Below are positions 26,638 through 34,901 of a stretch of 64,000 nucleotides of DNA, one piece after another. The notes beneath the pieces were generated by a model. That model saw only the letters and a list, made by a program, of their open reading frames with translations. It ran no database searches and was not told where the DNA came from. The translations under genes and the position numbers were made by a program. Numbering within the stretch: the first letter of the stretch is position 1; the number at the start of each line of letters is the position of its first letter. The stretch spans positions 248,001 to 312,000 of the forward strand of contig NZ_JABBWV010000006.1 of the NCBI RefSeq assembly GCF_012999535.1, read 5' to 3'. This DNA is from Microbispora sp. H11081 (lineage in GTDB: Bacteria; Actinomycetota; Actinomycetes; Streptosporangiales; Streptosporangiaceae).

Positions 26638-28725
26638 TCAGACGGAGCGGAAGGTGCTCCAGAGGGCCTGCCGCACCGCCGCGGCGGACTCGTTCCAGTC
26701 GAAGTCGGGCGAGGCGAACATGACCGCGTAGGCGCGCCCGCCGTCCGTCTCCAGATAGCGGATGACGGCGTGGACGGTGACCTCGTCGGCGTTGGTGTAG
26801 GTGTACTCCCAGTCGGCCGCGGGGTAGTGGTAGTCCACCTGCCGCAACTGGATCTGCGTGTAGTCGGTGAAGTCCCTGATGTCGAGGTTCCGCTCGGCGG
26901 CGCGCAGCGCCGAGAGGCCGCCGTCCGGGATCCTCTTGATCGTGATGCTCTGCCCGCTGTCCTTCGGGCCCGTGAGCCTGACGACCCCGTCGTCCTGGGC
27001 GGAGGACCAGGTCTTCGGCACCGCCAGCGACACGCCGCCCTCGGTCACCTGACGGTAGCCCTCGGGCACGCGTGCGGCCGGGCGCTCGGCCGTACGGCTG
27101 CCCGACGAGGACGCCGCGGACCTCGTGGCGTCAGGCCGGGCGGCGGCGGTGTCGTCGTCAGGGCCGCCCGGCAGCAGCACGAACACGATCGCGACGATCA
27201 CCGCGACGACGGCCACGCCGGCGACGATGGGGAGGAGCTTCGACCGGCCGTCGCGGCCGGCGCCGTCGTCGGCCCGCTCCTTGCGCCTGCGCCCCACCCC
27301 GGGCCGGTGCGGGCCCGTGGTCTCCGCCGCGGGTGCCGGGCCGGCCGCCTGCGACGGGCCGGTCGGCTGGGAGGGCGCGGCGTACCGCCCCTGCCGCCGT
27401 GGCGGCTGCGCGGGCGCGCCCAGATCCCCTGGCATGTCGCCCGAGGTGGGCGTCGGCCACATGGCCTCCCTCGGCCGTTCGGGCGCGTGCGTCGACCCCG
27501 AGGGGGACGACAGCGGGTCGAAGGCCGCGTCGGGGGAGTGCGCCTGCCCGAAGGCGGACGCGGGCCCGAAAGCGCCGGGAGGCTCGTACGCGGGCTCGTC
27601 CGGCCGGACGCCCACCGAGTGGGGTTCCGCGGGGCGCGCGGCGGCACCGCCGGGCAGGCTCTCGGCCGTGAGCGGCACCCGCACCGGCCCTGAGGGCGTC
27701 TCGATGATGCGCGAGGGCACCGGCCCCGAGGGGAAGTCGAGCGGCGGCAGCAGGCCCGCGGGCGTGGAGTCCTGCGGGGTCGGCACCGTGGACGGCGTCC
27801 CCGCCCGGCCGGGCAGCCCGGCGCCGTGGCTGTGCAGCACGCGCTCCAGCATCTCCGCGACCTGCGCGGCCGGAAGCCGGTCCGCCGGGTTCTTGCGCAG
27901 CAGCCCTTCGATGACCGGCAGCAGGGCCCCCGCCCGGCGCGGCCGGTTGGGCTCCTGCGTCAGCACCGCGCCGAGCACGGCGACCGCGTCCGGCCCTTCG
28001 TACGGCGGGCGGCCCTCCACGGCGGCGTACAGCGTCGCGCCGAAGGACCACAGGTCGGCGGCGTGGGTGATCGGGCGGCCCTGCAGGCGCTCCGGCGGGA
28101 TGTACGCGGGAGAGCCCATCAGCAGCCCGGTCTGCGTGATCGTCACGTCGCCCTCGATGGCGGCGATGCCGAAGTCGGTGAGCACCACGCGGTCGGCGGT
28201 GAGCAGCACGTTGCCGGGCTTCACGTCCCGGTGGAGGATGCCGGCGGCGTGGGCGTGGCGCAGCGCGTCGAGCACCCGGATGCCGATCTCGGCGGCCTGC
28301 ACGACCGGCAGGGGCCCGCTCTGCCGCACGGCCTGCTCAAGGGACCAGGCGCGGACCAGTTCCATGACGATCCACGGCCGCCCGTCCTCCTCCACGACGT
28401 CGTGGACGGTGACGATGCCGGGATGGCTGAGCCGGGCGGCCGAACGCGCCTCACGCAGCATCCGCCGATGCGCGGTCTGCGCGCCCGAGTGGTCGAGCCC
28501 GAACGGCAGGAGCAGCTCCTTGACCGCGACGTCTCGGTCGAGCAGCACGTCGTGGGCGTGCCAGACCATCCCCATGCCGCCGCGCCCCACCGGGGACAGC
28601 AGCCGGTAGCGCCGGCCGACGAGACGTCCCTGCCCTTCGGGCACGCCCCCGGAGGGGGCTCGGCCCATGGGCCCCTGACCCTCTGGCATAGGGGGGACCA
28701 TACCGAGCAGGTGATCCGTCGTCAT
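26638..28725 (-). CDS. Transmembrane PknB-type Ser/Thr protein kinase
   Basis: This is a membrane-anchored eukaryotic-type kinase of 695 aa. The kinase domain (about residues 35-290) has the glycine loop VGRGGMGMVWHAHD, the ATP lysine in VAVKELLLP, the catalytic loop HRDVKPGNVLL, DFGIA and the PPERLQG activation segment. A disordered Pro/Ser-rich cytoplasmic linker follows (about 290-490), then a basic stretch, one membrane segment (about 497-518, LLPIVAGVAVVAVIVAIVFVLL) and an extracytoplasmic domain of about 175 residues that is not PASTA-like. The ATG at 28725 (MTTDHLLG) has GGGGAC upstream and is preferred to 28788. The ligand sensed is unknown. Confidence 0.9.
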   Translation of the reverse strand: MTTDHLLGMVPPMPEGQGPMGRAPSGGVPEGQGRLVGRRYRLLSPVGRGGMGMVWHAHDVLLDRDVAVKELLLPFGLDHSGAQTAHRRMLREARSAARLSHPGIVTVHDVVEEDGRPWIVMELVRAWSLEQAVRQSGPLPVVQAAEIGIRVLDALRHAHAAGILHRDVKPGNVLLTADRVVLTDFGIAAIEGDVTITQTGLLMGSPAYIPPERLQGRPITHAADLWSFGATLYAAVEGRPPYEGPDAVAVLGAVLTQEPNRPRRAGALLPVIEGLLRKNPADRLPAAQVAEMLERVLHSHGAGLPGRAGTPSTVPTPQDSTPAGLLPPLDFPSGPVPSRIIETPSGPVRVPLTAESLPGGAAARPAEPHSVGVRPDEPAYEPPGAFGPASAFGQAHSPDAAFDPLSSPSGSTHAPERPREAMWPTPTSGDMPGDLGAPAQPPRRQGRYAAPSQPTGPSQAAGPAPAAETTGPHRPGVGRRRKERADDGAGRDGRSKLLPIVAGVAVVAVIVAIVFVLLPGGPDDDTAAARPDATRSAASSSGSRTAERPAARVPEGYRQVTEGGVSLAVPKTWSSAQDDGVVRLTGPKDSGQSITIKRIPDGGLSALRAAERNLDIRDFTDYTQIQLRQVDYHYPAADWEYTYTNADEVTVHAVIRYLETDGGRAYAVMFASPDFDWNESAAAVRQALWSTFRSV

Positions 28726-28841
28726 AGATAAGGTCCCCAATTCACGCTCGATCCGCAGGATCCCCCGCTCGGACCGTGCGAATTGCATCGGATATCTGAG
28801 GTTGACGACGATATTACGGTCTGATGACGGTCAAAGGGAAT

Positions 28842-30227
28842 TCATCCACCCGCGAGCGCGTCGAGCGCGGCGGTGAAGGCCTCGGCGGGAGGACGCACCA
28901 GACCCGCTCCCACCTGCCCTGTTCCCGCGATCCTGCCGGCGATCCCGGTGTTGACGACGGGCAGCGAACCGGTCCTGGCCACGAGCGCCACGTCGATGCC
29001 GGCCGGCGTGCCGCGGAAGCCCAGCCCGGGGATCTGGTACGCAGGGTGCTCGGCCATCGTGATCTCGTACATCGTCGTGGTGGCCGCGACGGCGTCGGAC
29101 ACCTCGCCGCCGACGAACCGGACGATCGCGGGGGCCGCCGCCATCGCGAAGCCGCCCAGGCCGGTGGTCTCGGTGATCGTGGAGTCGCCGATGTCGGCGT
29201 TGGCGTCGTCCGGGCCGTACCCCCCGAGGTAGAGGCCGTCGGGCACCCCGGCGGGGCCGGTGAACCACCGGTCGCCGAGACCCGACACCTGTATTCCGAA
29301 ATCCGTTCCATTGCGCGCCATGGCGACGACCAGGCTCGATCCCGGCACGTCGCGGGCCGCGTCGGCGCTGACTTTCGCCGCGGCCATTCCCGCGTTCAGG
29401 AAGAAATGATCATTTCCATTGATGAAACGCAGCACCTCGGCCGCGTGGTCAGGGGCCGCCTCCACGATCGCCGGCGCGATCTCGCGCACCAGCAGGGAGG
29501 TCGCCGCGCGGTTGCGGTTGTGCAGTTCGTCGCCCATCTGCAGCGCCTGGGCGATGAGCGTGCGCAGGTCGAGCGGGCCGCAGCGCTCCAGCGCCGCCGC
29601 AAGCACCGGCCCGAGCACCTCGCCCATCCAGCGCAGCCGCTCGATCACCTCGGGTCCGTACGCGCCGTAGCGCAGGACCTTGCCCAGCCCCTCGTTCAGC
29701 GAGCAGTACGCCGTGCCGCCGTGCTCGGCGTCGGTCACCTCCAGCATCCACATGGAAGGGCTGACGACGCCCGCCATGGGGCCGACCGTGCGGTGGTGGT
29801 GGCAGGAGTCGAGGCCGATCCCCGCGCCGGAGGCCAGGCGGCGCTCCGCCTCCTCGGGGGTGCCGGCGAGGCCCTCGAACAGCATCGCCCCGGCGAGCGC
29901 GCCCCGCATCGGGCCCGAGGCGCGTTCCCAGGTGATCGGCGGACCGGCGTGGAGGAACTCCCCGGCCCGCAGGCCAAGGACCGCGTGCGCCGGGCGCACG
30001 CCGGTCAGCATGGGACGCGCCGCCAGCATCCTGCCGACGGCGGTGGCGTTGGCGCTCTCGCGGCGGGGGTCGGCGAGCACCCGGGCGAGGGCGGCGGCGG
30101 TGCCCGGCAGCGGCGGACGCCAGTCGACCTCGCACCGCGGCACGGCCTGGAGGTCCAGCGCCTCGCCCAGCACCTGCGCCCCCACGGTGATCACCCGCGG
30201 CTCGCCGTACAGCATGGAAAGGGTCAT
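28842..30227 (-). CDS. DUF1116 / YlbE-like subunit of the FdrA-type carbamoyltransferase
   Basis: This 461-aa protein belongs to the DUF1116 family, whose E. coli member YlbE (AllG) sits in the allantoin-utilisation region with FdrA and YlbF. As I recall, those three proteins together were assigned as oxamate carbamoyltransferase (oxalurate + Pi to oxamate + carbamoyl phosphate). Characteristic stretches include GAGIGLDSCHHHRTVGPMAGVVSPSMWM, FINGNDHFFLNAGMAAAK, LVVAMARNGTDFGIQVSG and GVPDGLYLGGYGPDDANADIGDSTITET. The start ATG has a GGAG site. It is the third gene of a three-gene operon (DUF2877, fdrA, DUF1116). The true acceptor/donor here may differ from oxalurate, given the distant barbiturase-family neighbour. 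Confidence 0.88.
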   Translation of the reverse strand: MTLSMLYGEPRVITVGAQVLGEALDLQAVPRCEVDWRPPLPGTAAALARVLADPRRESANATAVGRMLAARPMLTGVRPAHAVLGLRAGEFLHAGPPITWERASGPMRGALAGAMLFEGLAGTPEEAERRLASGAGIGLDSCHHHRTVGPMAGVVSPSMWMLEVTDAEHGGTAYCSLNEGLGKVLRYGAYGPEVIERLRWMGEVLGPVLAAALERCGPLDLRTLIAQALQMGDELHNRNRAATSLLVREIAPAIVEAAPDHAAEVLRFINGNDHFFLNAGMAAAKVSADAARDVPGSSLVVAMARNGTDFGIQVSGLGDRWFTGPAGVPDGLYLGGYGPDDANADIGDSTITETTGLGGFAMAAAPAIVRFVGGEVSDAVAATTTMYEITMAEHPAYQIPGLGFRGTPAGIDVALVARTGSLPVVNTGIAGRIAGTGQVGAGLVRPPAEAFTAALDALAGG

Positions 30228-30261
30228 CTGGCTCCGATCCAGGTCGGCGCGGCCCGGCCCG

Positions 30262-31659
30262 TCACCCGCCCGCCAGGAGGCGGGCGTGCCTGGCGGCCGC
30301 GGCGTTGGAGGTGAAGACCGCCGCTCCGGCCTCGTTGAGCCGGGCGGCCTGGGCGCGCAGCCCCTGCGGGTCGCCGTCGGTGCCGACGACGGCGACGACC
30401 ACGTCCACGCCCCTGGCCACGGCCTCGCGGACGGCGGGCGCGAGCGAGGAGGAGGGGTCGGGGTCGGCGCCGTGCCCGAGCACGACGTCCATCAGCACGA
30501 CGCCGGACGCGACGCCGCGCAGCGCGTCAAGGCGCAGCGCCGGGTCGATCATCGGATGGGCCCTGCCGCGGGTGTAGGAGTCGTCGCCGAAGTCGGTGAA
30601 CTCCCCGTCGCCGGCGACCAGGGCGGCTTCCGCGCACAGCGTGCCGCCCGCGTAGAGGCCCCGCAGCGGCCCGCGCGGGGCCGCCTCGTCCGCCGCGTCC
30701 TGCCGGGCGGGCGGCGCGGGCGGCGCGGGCGGGGCGGGCCAGGAGGGCCACTCGGGCACGTCGCGGCCGAGCGCGCGCAGCACCTTCTCCGCGGCGGTGG
30801 TCAGGTCGTCCTGCCCGGGCCCGAGCAGCGCGGCGACGACCGGCGTCGCCAGGTCGAGGTCCCGTACGGCACGGGCCACCTCGGGAGCGGGCGGCTTGGA
30901 GACCAGCACGATCAGCTCGGTCGCGGGGTCCTCGTCGAGCGCGCGCAGCGCCTGCACGGCCGAGCGCCCGCCGACCTCGGCGGACAGGTCCCTGCCGCCC
31001 ACGCCGAGCACGTGGGACACGCCGACGCCGGCCAGGTCGAGCAGGCTCGTCACCTGCTGCGCGCCCGTGCCCGAAGCGGCCACGACGCCGACCGGCCCGG
31101 GGCGCAGGACGTTGGCGAAGCCCAGGCCCGCTCCGCCGACGACCGCGGTGCCGCAGTCGGGGCCCATCACGAGCACGCCCCTGGCTGCGGCGAGGTCCTT
31201 GAGCAGGATCTCCTGCTCCACCGGCACGTTGTCGCTGAAGATCATCACGGAGAGCCCGGCCTCCACGGCGTCGAGCGCCTCGGCGAAGGCGTGCTCGCCG
31301 GGCACGCTCACCAGCGCCAGCGTCGCCTCGAAGCCCCGCGCCGCCGACCGCGTGGTGCGCGGCGGCGCCACGTCCCCCGTACCGCTCGCCTGCGCCCGCG
31401 CGGCGAGCTGCCGGCCGAGTTCGGCGGCGGCGCCCTCCAGGACCGCGGGGGAGGCGGCCCGCACCGCCACCAGCAGGTCTCCCGGGGTCGCGGGCGGCAC
31501 CGCGAAGCCGAGATCGCGGGCGAGCGCCGTGTTGAGCTCCGTGGCCATCGCGACGACGGCGACGGTCACCCCCGGCAGATCGGTGATCGCCCGGCTCACC
31601 CGCATCAGCGTCACCGAGTCGCGGTAGACCCCGGGGCGCACCTCGACCAGGTCGTTCAA
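30262..31659 (-). CDS. fdrA: FdrA-family protein (succinyl-CoA-synthetase-like carbamoyltransferase subunit)
   Basis: FdrA proteins are built like the two subunits of succinyl-CoA synthetase fused in tandem. Here residues about 1-270 hold the CoA-binding-like domain (MIFSDNVPVEQEILLKDLA, LVMGPDCGTAVVGGAGLGFAN, VAASGTGAQQVTSLLD) and the remainder the ligase-like domain (FGDDSYTRGRAHPMIDPALRLDAL). The TTG at 31659 is chosen because GGGAGGG is correctly spaced and the codon overlaps the upstream stop as TTGA. At 465 aa it is slightly shorter than E. coli FdrA (about 555 aa), mainly through a short proline-rich linker. In the E. coli system it works with the YlbE and YlbF products in carbamoyl transfer to phosphate. 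Confidence 0.9.
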   Translation of the reverse strand: MNDLVEVRPGVYRDSVTLMRVSRAITDLPGVTVAVVAMATELNTALARDLGFAVPPATPGDLLVAVRAASPAVLEGAAAELGRQLAARAQASGTGDVAPPRTTRSAARGFEATLALVSVPGEHAFAEALDAVEAGLSVMIFSDNVPVEQEILLKDLAAARGVLVMGPDCGTAVVGGAGLGFANVLRPGPVGVVAASGTGAQQVTSLLDLAGVGVSHVLGVGGRDLSAEVGGRSAVQALRALDEDPATELIVLVSKPPAPEVARAVRDLDLATPVVAALLGPGQDDLTTAAEKVLRALGRDVPEWPSWPAPPAPPAPPARQDAADEAAPRGPLRGLYAGGTLCAEAALVAGDGEFTDFGDDSYTRGRAHPMIDPALRLDALRGVASGVVLMDVVLGHGADPDPSSSLAPAVREAVARGVDVVVAVVGTDGDPQGLRAQAARLNEAGAAVFTSNAAAARHARLLAGG

Positions 31660-32561
31660 CGTCCCTCCCGTAGGGCGAGGACCGCGGACAGGCCGATCTG
31701 CACGCCCCACGCCAGGTCGGCGCCCGAGGTGTGGCCGAGGCGGAGCAGGCGGCGCACGGCCGGTTCGAGTGGCTGGTGCCCGGCCACGCCGCGCAGCACC
31801 GCCGTGACCTCGGGGCTCGCCTCGCCCCTCGCGGCGCAGTGCAGCAGGGTGGCCGAGACGGGCGTGGTCCTGCTGCGGGCGTCGTAGGTGACCGCGGCGG
31901 CCAGCCAGTCGGCCAGCCAGACGGCGCGCGGCACGTCCGCCGCCGCGCCGAGACGCCGCAGCGCGACCAGCAGGCCGGCGAGCATGTCGTCGCCGCTCGG
32001 GGTCAGTCCGGGGCCGAGGCCGATCAGCCGCTCGGCCGCCGTGATGCTCTCCAGCAGCGAGCCCGCCAGGCAGCCGCGCTCCAGCAGGGCGGGGGCGCCG
32101 TCCGGGTCCAGCCCCGGCCGCCGGGGCGAGCCCGCGCGGGCACGGCCGAGCAGACCGGACGCGGCCTTGAGCCTGACAGGGTCGGCGGAGGCGAGCGGGG
32201 GAGCGGGGTCCCACCAGCGGCGCACGCGGATCGACAGGCCGCCGACCTCGACGGAGCCGTCCCCGACCCAGGCGTCGTCGCCCGCGGACACCCCTTCGAC
32301 GGGCCCGGCGAGCACCACGGAGTTGGGCAGCCGGGTCGCCTCCCCCGTCACCACGGCCACGACGTACGGCTCGGTCTCGCTCCTGATCTCCAGGTAGAGC
32401 GCGAGGGGAAAGGCCGCGAGCACCCGTGCCGGGCGGCGGGGCGCCTCCAGGGCGGGCCGTACGGCCACACTCGCGGCGCCGCCCACGTAGGCGGGGTCCG
32501 CGGGGGGTCGGGCCGCGGGAGCGGCCGCCCGCCGCGCTCTCGGGCGCGTGCCAACAGTCAC
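31656..32561 (-). CDS. DUF2877 / YlbF-like third subunit of the FdrA system
   Basis: This 301-aa protein carries the DUF2877 signature (LIGLGPGLTPSGDDMLAGLLVALRRLG), the family of E. coli YlbF (AllH). It completes the FdrA-YlbE-YlbF set needed for the carbamoyltransferase. The N-terminus (about 45 residues) is Ala/Arg/Pro-rich and unlike the family core. The GTG start at 32561 has GGAGG four bases upstream. It is the first gene of the operon, overlaps fdrA by four bases, and is divergent from the PucR gene across a 288-base region with repeated GCCAAC sites. Confidence 0.88.
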   Translation of the reverse strand: MTVGTRPRARRAAAPAARPPADPAYVGGAASVAVRPALEAPRRPARVLAAFPLALYLEIRSETEPYVVAVVTGEATRLPNSVVLAGPVEGVSAGDDAWVGDGSVEVGGLSIRVRRWWDPAPPLASADPVRLKAASGLLGRARAGSPRRPGLDPDGAPALLERGCLAGSLLESITAAERLIGLGPGLTPSGDDMLAGLLVALRRLGAAADVPRAVWLADWLAAAVTYDARSRTTPVSATLLHCAARGEASPEVTAVLRGVAGHQPLEPAVRRLLRLGHTSGADLAWGVQIGLSAVLALREGR

Positions 32562-32653
32562 CGGACCTCCCGAAGCCAGTCGTTGCCGACGCTAAGGCCA
32601 GGTCTCCCCCCTCCGTACGGAGAAAGATGCCAACAGTCCGTCGAATGGTTGGC
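32549..32653. promoter_or_regulatory. Candidate PucR operator region between the FdrA operon and the pucR-like gene
   Basis: An 11-bp direct repeat TGCCAACAGTC occurs at 32549-32559 (overlapping the DUF2877 start codon) and 32628-32638. The second copy forms an inverted repeat with GTTGGC at 32648-32653 (GCCAAC-N13-GTTGGC). A 12-bp palindrome CTCCGTACGGAG lies at 32611-32622. These are the only clear symmetric elements in this divergent promoter region and are plausible binding sites for the adjacent regulator. Confidence 0.5.
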
Positions 32654-32849
32654 TCTTCCTGACAGGACCGGTGCTCGGGCACAATCGGCGTGAGACGTCC
32701 CCGGAGCGAGCCCGACGCCCTGAGCGCAGTGGTCCGCGAGGTACGGGCGGCCCGCGTGGCGAGCGAGGAGCGGTGAGCGACCGATGACACCGGGACGTCG
32801 TGACGCCAGTTCGGAGAGCACTGTCCAGCGAGCAGGGACCGGAGACGGA

Positions 32850-34451
32850 ATGCACAACGACCCGGCCCCGCCGACGATGCGCCTGGCGAGCACCGGAACG
32901 ATCCTCCACGGCGTGTCGGTGGGCGAGGTGCTCGGCGTCTCGACGCTGGCGGACGCCCGCCTGATCGCCGGGCGGGGCGGCCTCGACCGCATCGTGCAGC
33001 GGCTCAACGTGATGGAGGTGCCCGACATCCTCGCCTGGGTGAAGCCGCACGAGTTGCTGCTCACCACGGGCTACCCGTTGCGCAACACGCCGCAGTCGCT
33101 CGACCGGCTCGTGGCCGACCTGGACGAGCGCGGCCTGGCCGCTCTGGCGATCAAGCTCGGCCGCTACCTGGACGAGCTCCCGGGGGAGATGGTGGAGCAG
33201 GCCGACCGGCTGGGCTTCCCGCTGATCCTGCTGCCCAACCACGTCGGCTTCGACGACATCCTCAACCAGGTGCTCACCGACATCCTCAACCGGCAGGCGG
33301 CAATACTCGCGCGCACGGAGGAGGCGCACCGGGCGCTCGTGCAGATCGTGCTCGCCGGCGGCGGGATGCGAGAGGTCACGGCGGAGGTGGCCGGGCTGCT
33401 CAAGGTGGCCGTGGGGGCGACCGACGCAGCCGGCCACTTCCTCGCCACGGCGGGGGAGCCCGCCCAGGTGGCCCGGCTGCGGGAGGCCGACGCGGCCCTC
33501 GCGCGGTCGCAGGCGGTCCCGCGGGGCGGCGACGGCCACCACGCCGCCGTGCCGATCGTCGCGGGCGGGCACCACCACGGGAGGATCTCGGTCTACAGCG
33601 CCCACGGCACGCTGACCCCCAGCGACGTCGGAATCCTGGAGCGCGCCGCGACCGTCGCCGCCCTGGTGATCACCAAGCAGGAGGCGGTCACCGCCGTCGA
33701 GAGCAAGTACCGCGCCGACTTCCTGCGGGACGTGCTCACCGGCAGAGGCGGGCTGCGGGTGGCCGAGCGCGCCCAGGCGTTCGGCTGGGACCTGGAGCGC
33801 CCGGTGAGCGTGCTGGTCGCCGAGATCGACCCGGAAGCCGAGGAACGGCCGGTCCAGGACCGCATGCTCGCGGCCTGGCAGGCGTCGGTGCGCAAGCACG
33901 ATCCGCGCGGCGCGGTCGCGGGCTACTCGCACGAGGTCGTGGCCATCGTCGGGGAGGCGGCCGACCCCGCCAGGGTGGCCAGGGACGCGCTCGCCGCCGT
34001 GTCCGACGGCACGTTCTCCACCGGCCTCAGCCGGGTCGCCGCCGGCGCCGACGCCCTGCCCGGCGCGTACGGCCAGGCGCTGAAGGCCGCCCGGGTGGGC
34101 CGCCAGCTCCACGGGGCGGGCGCGGTCGCCCACTTCGACGAGCTGGGGGTCTACCGGCTGCTCTCGCTGGTGAACGACACCGACGAGCTGCACGCCTTCG
34201 TCCGGGAGACCCTCGGCCCGCTGGCGGGCGACGACGACGCCGAGAACGCCGACCTGCGGCGCACCCTCCAGGCGCTGCTGGAGACCAACCTCAACGTCGC
34301 GGAGACCGCGCGACGGCTGCACTTCCACTACAACACGCTGCGCTACCGGATCGGGAAGCTGGAGCGCATGCTGGGCAACTTCACCGAGGACGCGCACCTG
34401 CGGCTCAACCTCACCCTCGCCCTGCACGTGCTGCGCATGAGGGGCATCTAG
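32850..34451 (+). CDS. PucR-family transcriptional regulator
   Basis: This 533-aa regulator has the PucR layout. An N-terminal purine-catabolism (PucR) domain spans about residues 15-140 (TILHGVSVGEVLGVSTLADARLIAG...PHELLLTTGYPLRN...GFPLILLP). A central GAF/GGDEF-like sensory region follows, and the C-terminal helix-turn-helix (LLETNLNVAETARRLHFHYNTLRYRIGKLERML) completes it. PucR proteins control purine or pyrimidine breakdown genes, often sensing a pathway intermediate. The ATG at 32850 follows GGAGACGGA; an in-frame ATG at 32784 is an alternative. Position suggests it controls the divergent FdrA operon and possibly the downstream permease and molybdenum hydroxylase genes. Confidence 0.92.
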   Translation: MHNDPAPPTMRLASTGTILHGVSVGEVLGVSTLADARLIAGRGGLDRIVQRLNVMEVPDILAWVKPHELLLTTGYPLRNTPQSLDRLVADLDERGLAALAIKLGRYLDELPGEMVEQADRLGFPLILLPNHVGFDDILNQVLTDILNRQAAILARTEEAHRALVQIVLAGGGMREVTAEVAGLLKVAVGATDAAGHFLATAGEPAQVARLREADAALARSQAVPRGGDGHHAAVPIVAGGHHHGRISVYSAHGTLTPSDVGILERAATVAALVITKQEAVTAVESKYRADFLRDVLTGRGGLRVAERAQAFGWDLERPVSVLVAEIDPEAEERPVQDRMLAAWQASVRKHDPRGAVAGYSHEVVAIVGEAADPARVARDALAAVSDGTFSTGLSRVAAGADALPGAYGQALKAARVGRQLHGAGAVAHFDELGVYRLLSLVNDTDELHAFVRETLGPLAGDDDAENADLRRTLQALLETNLNVAETARRLHFHYNTLRYRIGKLERMLGNFTEDAHLRLNLTLALHVLRMRGI

Positions 34452-34526
34452 ATCGTTCCCTCGGATCCCCGCCGCGGTCGCCACGGCGAGTCCCCGGGAC
34501 GCTCCCCGGCTATCTAAGCTGGCGGC

Positions 34527-34754
34527 GTGAACGATGCGAAGGCCCCTGTCATCACCTTCGAGCTGGACGGCGACCACATCCCGCTCTGCGATCTCCTCAA
34601 GTTCTGCCAGATCGCCGACAGCGGCGGCGCCGCCAAGCACCTCGTCGCCGAAGGGCTGGTGCGCGTCGACGGGCATGTGGAGCTGCGCAAGGCCTGCAAA
34701 ATCCGGGCGGGGCAGGTCGTCGCGGGCGACGGGTACACGATCCGCGTGGTGTGA
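34527..34754 (+). CDS. S4-domain RNA-binding protein (YbcJ-like)
   Basis: This 75-aa protein consists of a single S4 RNA-binding domain (LCDLLKFCQIADSGGAAKHLVAEGLVRVDGHVELRKACKIRAGQVV). Homologues such as E. coli YbcJ bind structured RNA, but their biological targets are poorly defined. The GTG start has no good ribosome-binding site and follows TATCTA (34511-34516) by ten bases, so transcription may be nearly leaderless. It separates the PucR gene from the permease and is probably an unrelated housekeeping gene. Confidence 0.85.
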   Translation: MNDAKAPVITFELDGDHIPLCDLLKFCQIADSGGAAKHLVAEGLVRVDGHVELRKACKIRAGQVVAGDGYTIRVV

Positions 34755-34901
34755 CGCCCAGGAGTCCGCCGCTTTGGCAGATCATGACAATGTCTGTCGC
34801 GCACGCCAGTCCTAAAGTGCCCCAAACGGTCTAGAAGCGCCGCGGAGGGACGCCTGCGGGGTGGCCGACCGGCCCACGGCCCGGTAGCAAGAGGGGCGTT
34901 A

